Source of the DNA: a virus
Virus record (IMG/VR): IMGVR_UViG_3300047554_000347
Location: 1-34,016 of that record
Length of the DNA stretch: 34,016 nt
Direction: 5' to 3' (one strand)
This document shows, in pieces, positions 22,694-28,319 of this stretch (the stretch's first letter is position 1; each line of letters starts with the position of its first letter). Both the position numbers and the translations under genes were made by a program. A model generated the notes under the pieces. That model saw only the letters and a program-made list of their open reading frames with translations, made no database searches and was not told where the DNA came from.

Positions 22694-23436
22694 TATAAAT
22701 TAGGTTTAATTGATTGTTTGTACTGATTAAATAATTGGCGAACCTTTGTGTCGGCTTGATATTCTGATGGGCATGAATCCCAAACTTCCTTGATCGATTC
22801 AACATCTGTGCATTGCAACAGGACATATTCCAAATCCTTGTAATCCTGATCATTCAATGATGAAATTTCGATTGGCTTTGGCTGTGCCTTTGGTTCCGGC
22901 TTAATTTCAACCACATCTGCCTGTGCCATTTCATCTGATGTGTACAATCCGGATAAATCCTGCGGATATGCTTTGCGTAATGCTAATGCTTCCGCAACCT
23001 TCGACAACATGGTGTGTGGCATCTTTGTCCACAATCCTGAATTTTGGCTGTATTCTGCCCAATATGCAACACCAACTGATGCCTGATACCTAACATCACC
23101 ACGGAAACGAAACACGGCAATTTTACAGCATTTCAATTTGTCACCTTCATAAACAAAATCCGGTTCCGATTGGCCTGCATAATCGCCTGATCGTTCTGCG
23201 ATCACACGGAATCCATCAATGGATGTTTGGATTGTCATTTTTGCCGAATACGATCCATCCTGATTGCGTTGATTTCTGTGTATGCAATAGATTTGGCGCG
23301 TTAACGGATCCAAACCTGTGCGTTGTGCCTGATACATGAATAATTTCAATTCATCCGCTGTGGCTTTTGGTGCGATCTGTGATTTGATCAATTTTACCTG
23401 ATCATCGCTAAATTCAATCTTTGCTAACTGTGTCAT
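22693..23436 (-). CDS. bet: Phage recombination protein Bet (RecT/Redbeta superfamily)
   Basis: A 247-aa single-strand annealing protein. Characteristic segments are LF...A..TGLDPLTRQIY (about residues 28-46), KMTIQTSIDGFRVIAERSGDYAGQ (about 66-89) and MLSKVAEALALRKAYPQDLSG (about 143-163) with the LY..DEM follow-up. It pairs complementary strands in phage recombination and repair. The C-terminal 75 residues are acidic and variable. Its N-terminus overlaps the preceding gene by 23 bases. No exonuclease partner of YqaJ or Red alpha type lies beside it. Confidence 0.93.
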   Translation of the reverse strand: MTQLAKIEFSDDQVKLIKSQIAPKATADELKLFMYQAQRTGLDPLTRQIYCIHRNQRNQDGSYSAKMTIQTSIDGFRVIAERSGDYAGQSEPDFVYEGDKLKCCKIAVFRFRGDVRYQASVGVAYWAEYSQNSGLWTKMPHTMLSKVAEALALRKAYPQDLSGLYTSDEMAQADVVEIKPEPKAQPKPIEISSLNDQDYKDLEYVLLQCTDVESIKEVWDSCPSEYQADTKVRQLFNQYKQSIKPNL

Positions 23437-23623
23437 TGTGTGTTAAATTGGCTTGTTTAAAATGTCTATTTATAACTTCTTTAATAATTGGATCCTGACA
23501 ACCGCGTGAAACAAATGACTGTATGTTGTGGCCCTTCCATGATCGCGCTGTTGGCGGCAATATTTGTTTCTGATTCAATTCATCCGCGATTTGCTGATAA
23601 ACTTCCATTTTCCCTATTCTCAT
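23414..23623 (-). CDS. Small protein resembling a recombinase-domain fragment (69 aa)
   Basis: A 69-aa protein whose centre, YQQIADELNQKQILPPTARSW followed by KGHNIQSFV (described here in two parts), resembles the IA..LN..GI.TP.G..W....V...[IL] segment of the Recombinase domain of large serine recombinases. No catalytic domain is present, so it may be a stand-alone DNA-binding module. Its ATG overlaps the preceding 41-aa gene as ATGA, which supports this start. It overlaps bet by 23 bases. Confidence 0.7.
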   Translation of the reverse strand: MRIGKMEVYQQIADELNQKQILPPTARSWKGHNIQSFVSRGCQDPIIKEVINRHFKQANLTHNDTVSKD

Positions 23624-23745
23624 AATTTTTCGATAATTGAAATGATTGTTAATAATAGCATCAACGCACCAAATGCTTTGATTGCCGGAATGATGTCGGC
23701 TGTTGTGAAATCTTCACCGATCATTAGTTTTAAGAAATTTTTCAT
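23620..23745 (-). CDS. Small membrane protein (41 aa)
   Basis: A 41-aa frame beginning MKNFLKLMIGEDFTTADIIP and ending in a hydrophobic helix (FGALMLLLTIISIIEKL). It follows the hairpin at 23768-23785 and overlaps the next gene as ATGA. It is too short for ordinary gene finding, but the junction and the clear membrane segment support it. Function unknown. Confidence 0.7.
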   Translation of the reverse strand: MKNFLKLMIGEDFTTADIIPAIKAFGALMLLLTIISIIEKL

Positions 23746-23756
23746 GTGCTTAATTT

Positions 23757-23785
23757 GTTAAAAAGTTTGCCGGAATCCGCCGGCA
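23757..23785 (-). terminator. Hairpin with short T-run after the 98-aa gene
   Basis: The minus strand has TGCCGG, loop CGGATT, CCGGCA (23785-23768), then AACTTTTTAAC. The perfect 6-bp GC stem plus five T's make a weak terminator, 11 bases after the gene at 23796. Confidence 0.6.
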
Positions 23786-23795
23786 CGGTTTGGAA

Positions 23796-24092
23796 TTATA
23801 ATACTTGAAATTCTTGAATTGAAATTGATTTTGATCGTGAACTTTTAAATTGATCAAGTTCAATTGTGTTGCTGCTAAATCTCAAAAATGCGCGCCATTC
23901 TTTGCCATCGAAAACAAATGGGCCAAAAAATGCACCATCATTCATTGTGCCTTCGATTCTTTCAAATACAATTGGCCCCATTGAAATAATTTGATTTGTG
24001 ATGCGTGATTTTTTTGATACCGAATTAACGCGCGTAATTGCGTTAACTACCAAAATTTGCTTGTTTTCTAATGATTTTGCTGTGTTTTTCAT
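23796..24092 (-). CDS. Hypothetical protein (98 aa)
   Basis: A 98-aa basic protein (MKNTAKSLENKQILVVNAIT at the start; VNSVSKKSRITNQII) with a FFGPFVFDGKEWRAFLRF beta-like centre. No family is recognised. It forms its own unit: the 49-bp repeated element lies at 24109-24157 upstream and a hairpin lies downstream. Confidence 0.75.
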   Translation of the reverse strand: MKNTAKSLENKQILVVNAITRVNSVSKKSRITNQIISMGPIVFERIEGTMNDGAFFGPFVFDGKEWRAFLRFSSNTIELDQFKSSRSKSISIQEFQVL

Positions 24093-24108
24093 GTGTTTAA
24101 TTGTTTGT

Positions 24109-24157
24109 TGATGTAAACTAAAACAAAATAATTGATATATCCTAAACAGTTCTAAAA
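24109..24157 (-). promoter_or_regulatory. Repeated 49-bp regulatory element, copy 1
   Basis: The minus strand reads TTTTAGAACTGTTTAGGATA then TATCA (24157-24133), and after 15 bases TTTACATCA (24117-24109). The second copy at 25089-25137 matches 24 of 25 bases in the first block and all nine in the last, with identical spacing, while the intervening bases differ. The first block holds a direct repeat of TTTAG 10 bases apart and the palindrome GATATATC. It probably acts as a promoter with an operator. Confidence 0.65.
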
Positions 24158-24181
24158 AACTTTAATAAATATTTTTGATCA

Positions 24182-24208
24182 TAAAAAAGGCCGGAATTTC
24201 ACCTGCCT
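24182..24208 (-). terminator. Hairpin and T-run after the 71-aa gene
   Basis: The minus strand reads AGGC-A-GG, loop TGAAATT, CC-G-GCCT, then TTTTT. The stem has 6 pairs around one mismatch. The loop bases resemble those of the hairpin at 24452-24472. A weak terminator just before the repeated regulatory element is likely. Confidence 0.55.
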
Positions 24209-24212
24209 ATAA

Positions 24213-24428
24213 TTATTTTGCTTTATCAAATATGATCAATCTGTAATCATTCCAAAATGTCCGTAAATGCTTAACAGATTGCCATTCTGTGGCATTCCAA
24301 TTATTAGCGCATAAAGGATCAACTTTTGTCGCAATAATTTCACCTTTCCATGTGCGTTTTATTGCTTTTCCATTAATTACTAAAAAGAAACCTAATTTTC
24401 CGTATTGAATTTTTACTGAATATTTCAT
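24213..24428 (-). CDS. Hypothetical small protein (71 aa)
   Basis: A 71-aa basic protein starting MKYSVKIQYGKLGFFLVING with later KAIKRTWKGEIIATK and W.DYRLIIFDKAK segments, suggesting a small beta-sheet protein. ATG 24428 is preferred over a longer frame to 24515, which would overlap the upstream gene and cross a hairpin at 24452-24472. No family recognised. Confidence 0.68.
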   Translation of the reverse strand: MKYSVKIQYGKLGFFLVINGKAIKRTWKGEIIATKVDPLCANNWNATEWQSVKHLRTFWNDYRLIIFDKAK

Positions 24429-24438
24429 GATCTTGATG

Positions 24439-24472
24439 TTTATTGGTTTATGGGCCGGAATTTCTCCGGCCC
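24439..24472 (-). promoter_or_regulatory. Intergenic hairpin plus ATAAACCAATAAA leader, copy A
   Basis: The minus strand has a perfect 7-bp stem GGGCCGG/CCGGCCC with loop AGAAATT (24472-24452), followed directly by ATAAACCAATAAA (24451-24439). The unit lies between the genes ending at 24482 and starting at 24428. The same flanks surround a different stem at 24717-24747. Confidence 0.65.
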
Positions 24473-24481
24473 TGATTTTTA

Positions 24482-24706
24482 TTAATAACGCAATTTGAAT
24501 CCCTTTGGAATCCATTTTAATGAATACACAACATAACCCGAATGCATTTCATCCAAATATGCATTTTGATTTAATTCATATTGATATTTTAAGGCATCAA
24601 TTTGATTCACAAAACATCCCATTAATTCGTATTTCAAACCTGCAAATAATTTACCTTCCTTTGTTGGTGCATAATAAACTCCCCAACCGATTATTGAATT
24701 TTCCAT
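24482..24706 (-). CDS. Hypothetical small protein (74 aa)
   Basis: A 74-aa protein, MENSIIGWGVYYAPTKEGKL at the start, rich in Tyr and with a basic end (KWIPKGFKLRY). The YELNQNAYLDEMHSGYVVYS region alternates polar and aromatic residues. No family recognised. It is enclosed by two similar hairpin-leader units, so it seems to be an independently moved cassette. Confidence 0.72.
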   Translation of the reverse strand: MENSIIGWGVYYAPTKEGKLFAGLKYELMGCFVNQIDALKYQYELNQNAYLDEMHSGYVVYSLKWIPKGFKLRY

Positions 24707-24716
24707 GTGTTTATTT

Positions 24717-24747
24717 TTTATTGGTTTATGGGGGTTTTTACACCCCC
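24717..24747 (-). promoter_or_regulatory. Intergenic hairpin plus ATAAACCAATAAA leader, copy B
   Basis: The minus strand has a 6-bp stem GGGGGT/ACCCCC (24747-24742 and 24735-24730), loop GTAAAA, followed directly by ATAAACCAATAAA (24729-24717) before the gene at 24706. The stem sequence differs from copy A but the pairing and the 13-base flank are kept. Confidence 0.65.
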
Positions 24748-24759
24748 TGATTTATATTT

Positions 24760-25062
24760 TTAAAATCTTGATTCTGATGCCCAATCTTCGCTGTGTAAAT
24801 ACCAAAATTCTTCTTTTAGGTAAATTATATCGTAACCACATCCACCTGCATTTTTATCAACTGATACAATTTCTTTTTTTACTAATGATCCTAATACACC
24901 GCGCAAAGTTTTTGATGGGATTCCTGTTTTTTTCACTAAATCAGAAACATCAACATCTGAATAACCTGCTTCCGCATATAATTGTGAAATAAATGATTCT
25001 AAAACTTGAACTTCTAATGCTGTCAAATTTAATTCTGCGATTGATTTTGATGTAATTTCCAT
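24760..25062 (-). CDS. Winged-helix-like regulator candidate (100 aa)
   Basis: A 100-aa protein with a winged-helix pattern: LTALEVQVLESFISQLYA, DVSDLVKKTGIPSKTLRGVLGSLVKKEIVSV (described by parts), then a beta wing (CGYDIIYLKEEFWYL). This resembles MarR- or transcription-factor-like HTH modules. ATG 25062 (MEITSKSIAELN) is chosen over 25089 because the latter would start inside the repeated 49-bp element. It is a good candidate for the regulator that binds the elements at 24109-24157 and 25089-25137, one of which lies in front of it. Regulatory function is inference. Confidence 0.72.
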   Translation of the reverse strand: MEITSKSIAELNLTALEVQVLESFISQLYAEAGYSDVDVSDLVKKTGIPSKTLRGVLGSLVKKEIVSVDKNAGGCGYDIIYLKEEFWYLHSEDWASESRF

Positions 25063-25088
25063 GTTTGTGTGTGTTTTATCGTTTAACA

Positions 25089-25137
25089 TGATGTAAAGTA
25101 ACAGGATTGAAATGATATATCCTAAACATTTCTAAAA
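25089..25137 (-). promoter_or_regulatory. Repeated 49-bp regulatory element, copy 2
   Basis: The block TTTTAGAAATGTTTAGGATA then TATCA (25137-25113) is followed after 15 bases by TTTACATCA (25097-25089), as in copy 1. It lies between a strong terminator and the winged-helix-like gene, so a promoter must exist near here. No TAnnTTTG box is present, which suggests a different promoter type or an activator-dependent one. Confidence 0.65.
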
Positions 25138-25160
25138 TATTTTAAAAAATATTTCAAAAT

Positions 25161-25187
25161 AAAAAAAAGGCACCCAATGCGGATGCC
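25161..25187 (-). terminator. Rho-independent terminator after the phosphoesterase gene
   Basis: The minus strand has GGCATCC (25187-25181), loop GCATT, GGGTGCC (25175-25169), seven pairs including one G-T, then eight T's. It lies 34 bases past the phosphoesterase stop and ends that unit. Confidence 0.9.
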
Positions 25188-25220
25188 CATTTTAGTAAAC
25201 CAATTAAACACATTTCAAAT

Positions 25221-26216
25221 TTACACTATTTTTCCATCTTTGATCATGATGTTGGAAACCTTTGTTTTTCCATCTTTTATTTCCGCAATGGCGAATCCAT
25301 GATTGTGTTGGCTGAATGGCATATACTTTGGTGATAATGCTGTCAAACACCCTGTGCTGTATGTATGAATGAATTGTTTGAATCCTGTTTTCTTGATCGT
25401 TGCTGATGTTTTATGCACATGGCCAATCAATGTGTTACAAATCGTTTTATTGAACAAATTTTGGCTTGGATTAATTCCGCCACCACCATATAATTCATGT
25501 CCGTGTAAAACCAATAAATCACCCATTTCCATTCCGCGCCATGAATCTACAATTTCAAATTCTACTTTATCCAGATGAAAAAATATTTCAAATTGCAGGT
25601 CATGAATCTGTGCAAATTCTTCTGCCTGAATTTGTAATGATCGCGCATAGCGATCCTCATGATTTCCTAATTTGTAGTAAATAGGGATTCGGCCAAATAT
25701 ATCGCGCAACTTGCGTACAAATTCACGGCACATTTCAACTTCACGCGGGAAATCGCGCAAATCCTTGTCCTTTTCATGTCGGCTGATCGAATAAAAATCG
25801 AATATGTCACCGTTTAAATACAGGCAATCAATTTCCTGTTCTTTTAAATGTCTGATGGCACATATTAATGCATCGAAATCATGGAATGGAAAATGTATGT
25901 CCGACATGATCCCGACCTTTTTAATGTGATCCGGCAATTTTGCTGATGTGTATTCTGATCCAATTGATTTCTGAATTCCAAAATCATCCAATTTATTAAT
26001 ATCAAAATCTGATATGAATATTGGCTTATTTTTGTTTTTATGCACCGCATTTCGATTTGTCTGCGTAATACCATGTGAAATCATCATTTTTTTCATGGAT
26101 CCAAAAGTTTTGTATCCGTAATTTTCAAAATGAACTTTGATGAATTGGCTAAATGTCAATGTCGTACCATTGAAATGCGCACGAATTGCTTCTAATTTAT
26201 TGTTAATCTCTGACAT
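25221..26216 (-). CDS. Calcineurin-like metallophosphoesterase
   Basis: A 331-aa protein with all metallophosphoesterase motifs: D-x-H in MSDIHFP (Asp106, His108), GD in LNGDIFD (Asp137), GNHED (Asn185, His186), VLHGHE (His238) and GHVH (His266, His268). The catalytic centre is intact, so it should be an active two-metal phosphatase or phosphodiesterase. The first 85 residues are an additional basic domain (TFSQFIKVHFENYG; a MKKMMISHGITQT segment resembles a helix-turn-helix), which could target nucleic acid. It stands alone between terminators with its own promoter. Substrate unknown; DNA or nucleotide substrates are plausible. Confidence 0.9.
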   Translation of the reverse strand: MSEINNKLEAIRAHFNGTTLTFSQFIKVHFENYGYKTFGSMKKMMISHGITQTNRNAVHKNKNKPIFISDFDINKLDDFGIQKSIGSEYTSAKLPDHIKKVGIMSDIHFPFHDFDALICAIRHLKEQEIDCLYLNGDIFDFYSISRHEKDKDLRDFPREVEMCREFVRKLRDIFGRIPIYYKLGNHEDRYARSLQIQAEEFAQIHDLQFEIFFHLDKVEFEIVDSWRGMEMGDLLVLHGHELYGGGGINPSQNLFNKTICNTLIGHVHKTSATIKKTGFKQFIHTYSTGCLTALSPKYMPFSQHNHGFAIAEIKDGKTKVSNIMIKDGKIV

Positions 26217-26234
26217 TCAATTGATTTTGTTTTC

Positions 26235-26267
26235 CAAAATTAGCCATATAATAAATGCGAAAAACAA
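26235..26267 (-). promoter_or_regulatory. Candidate promoter of the phosphoesterase unit
   Basis: The minus strand has TTG (26267-26265), 22 bases, TAATTTTG (26242-26235). Spacing is at the long end of what is reported for flavobacterial promoters. It lies directly after the terminator hairpin and 18 bases before the ATG at 26216, so position supports it. Confidence 0.5.
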
Positions 26268-26296
26268 AAATGGCCACCAACATTGTCAATGGCCAT
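26260..26296 (-). terminator. Rho-independent terminator of the structural operon
   Basis: A perfect 7-bp stem ATGGCCA/TGGCCAT (26296-26290 and 26276-26270) with a 13-base loop is followed on the minus strand by TTTTGTTTTT. It probably ends the long tail-gene transcript. Confidence 0.8.
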
Positions 26297-26321
26297 TCTA
26301 TCACAACTAAACCTAATCAAT

Positions 26322-26350
26322 AAATGATACAGCCATTGGCCGTATCATTT
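26322..26350. terminator. Hairpin after the distal tail gene
   Basis: Perfect 9-bp arms AAATGATAC/GTATCATTT (26322-26330, 26342-26350) with a further GCC/GGC inside. On the minus strand it is followed by a short ATTGATT, no strong T-run, so it may slow decay of mRNA or assist the stronger terminator downstream. Confidence 0.6.
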
Positions 26351-26378
26351 AAAATTTTCAACCCTAAACTAAACAAAA

Positions 26379-28316
26379 CTATTCCTGATACGAAACACGG
26401 AATGTCGAATCAACATCTGTGTAATTATTCGGCACATGGCAAATGAAATCGTATGTGTTGGCTTTGACATTGTATTTCATTGAATCAATTATGCACGAAT
26501 CCGATTCTGAAAAATTGTTCCAATTGAAATATATTTTATTCTGTAATGTCATTACCAAATATCCATAATTGCCATACAATGTACCTTCATATGATTTTGA
26601 ATAAACCCGATAATCATTCAATCTTTGCTGTGTTACAATCTGCTCAATCGTTTTTGGTGTTGTATCATTACACCTTTTGAATGCAGGCTGATTTTTAAAT
26701 TGCCCCCAAAATATACCATCGCCAATGTTCGCCTGCTTTACATTCTCATGCTCCATCACATCCGTTGTGATCTGTGATGATGTTTGTTCACGAATAAATA
26801 AAACTTCATTGTATTGGTTTTGCTCTTTGTCGATATTTCGAACTGCAAAATTATCGATGTGCGTATCAACGTATGATCCTGCTGCATCAATGTATGGAAT
26901 ACCAAAACCAATTTCAATTGTTCCATTGACTGTCAACGCGCCTGCTGTGGCTTTCAATGCCTCCCATTCACCTTTGGCATCCAACCTGAATTCATTCCAT
27001 ATGATTGATCCCGATGTTCCCCATGTTTTGCCTGCTTCCAACCAATAATAATAATTCCCTGATGAAAACACACGCATGTACCATGGTAAACGCGCGCCAT
27101 TCGCGCCACCTGATGCTGAATTCAAATTGACTGAAATTAATATCTGATATTGTTCACCTTGAATGGCCTGTGCTGCATTATCAGAATACAATTTTCGTGT
27201 GTATGATCCCAATGTCGTTGTGTATTCACTGAATACAAATGCGCGTTTGCCCGCAAACGGATTTCCATCAACATAACCTGCACCGAATGGCATTTGCCAT
27301 CCTTCAACCAAATTGAATTCAAATGATGCATTTTCATTTAGATCAATATTCTTTTGCGAAATATCAACGATTTCCTGATATTTTTTGACAGGCCGATCCA
27401 ATTTTCGAACCAAATCATTTCCAACCAATGCGAAATAATCCGGTGCAATTCTCAAAAATGTATCTGTAATATTGCCTGATTCAACACCTGATGAATTATA
27501 TATGTAGTATTTAATATTTTCAGATCCACCGTTTAAAAATCCTTGTTTGGCTGCCAATATTCCTGATCCTGAATATGTCCCATCCTGAACACCTTCAATG
27601 ATCCGTTGATCGCCATATGATGATGAATTTACGATCACCCAACGGCCATATGCCTGAAAAATTCGGCAATTAAATCCCTTTAAAATGGATTTGATCACAT
27701 CCTTTGCGTTGTCGATAATGTATGATTTATGGAAATATGTTGATTTGTTTACTGTAACGCCTGTAAACACATTTTTCCATGCAGGATCATCAAATAATCG
27801 AATGTCATTACTGATCCAAATGTCAAACCCTAAATCCAAATATGACAAATTATGCCAAATGAATTCCCATAATGTTGCTTCATAAACATCTGTGGCAGGC
27901 ATCCATGTATCAAATGCATTCAATGTACCTAAACCATCAATGGCCTTTATGCTGAATGTGTATGGTGTTGTTGTCATGGCTTCCGTGTACATGTCATTTG
28001 TCATGTATCCCATCCAATACAGCGAAAAAACACCTGTGTTTGATTCAAAATAAATTTTTACCTGATATTCGCGTTCATCGTATTCATAAAATGAATCATA
28101 TGAAACGGAATCAGTTACTATTAAATTGATTGTGCATGATGATCCAATTAATGGCTCATAAATATCATCATCTGATTTCCATTCAATTTCAACCGGATCA
28201 CCTGTGCAAACCATTGGTAAAACCGATCCGCTGTAATCCTTTTTTAAAATGTCAATCCTTTTTTTGATCCCACGAACATCCGAAAATGTCAATGAATATT
28301 TAACACCGTATGCCAT
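26379..28316 (-). CDS. Distal / minor tail protein
   Basis: A 645-aa protein directly after the tape measure, the standard place for the distal tail or tail-tip protein. The N-terminal 200 residues (MAYGVKYSLTFSDVRGIKKR, then YEYDEREYQVKI, LYWMGYMTNDMYTE) resemble a family common at this position in Bacteroidetes phages. Residues about 340-490 form a carbohydrate-binding-like beta sandwich (NASFEFNLVEGWQMP, ending at VDTHIDNFAVRN), often used to bind surface sugars. The start is three bases after the tape-measure stop. A tail-tip hub role is inferred. Confidence 0.78.
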   Translation of the reverse strand: MAYGVKYSLTFSDVRGIKKRIDILKKDYSGSVLPMVCTGDPVEIEWKSDDDIYEPLIGSSCTINLIVTDSVSYDSFYEYDEREYQVKIYFESNTGVFSLYWMGYMTNDMYTEAMTTTPYTFSIKAIDGLGTLNAFDTWMPATDVYEATLWEFIWHNLSYLDLGFDIWISNDIRLFDDPAWKNVFTGVTVNKSTYFHKSYIIDNAKDVIKSILKGFNCRIFQAYGRWVIVNSSSYGDQRIIEGVQDGTYSGSGILAAKQGFLNGGSENIKYYIYNSSGVESGNITDTFLRIAPDYFALVGNDLVRKLDRPVKKYQEIVDISQKNIDLNENASFEFNLVEGWQMPFGAGYVDGNPFAGKRAFVFSEYTTTLGSYTRKLYSDNAAQAIQGEQYQILISVNLNSASGGANGARLPWYMRVFSSGNYYYWLEAGKTWGTSGSIIWNEFRLDAKGEWEALKATAGALTVNGTIEIGFGIPYIDAAGSYVDTHIDNFAVRNIDKEQNQYNEVLFIREQTSSQITTDVMEHENVKQANIGDGIFWGQFKNQPAFKRCNDTTPKTIEQIVTQQRLNDYRVYSKSYEGTLYGNYGYLVMTLQNKIYFNWNNFSESDSCIIDSMKYNVKANTYDFICHVPNNYTDVDSTFRVSYQE

Positions 28317-28319
28317 AAA

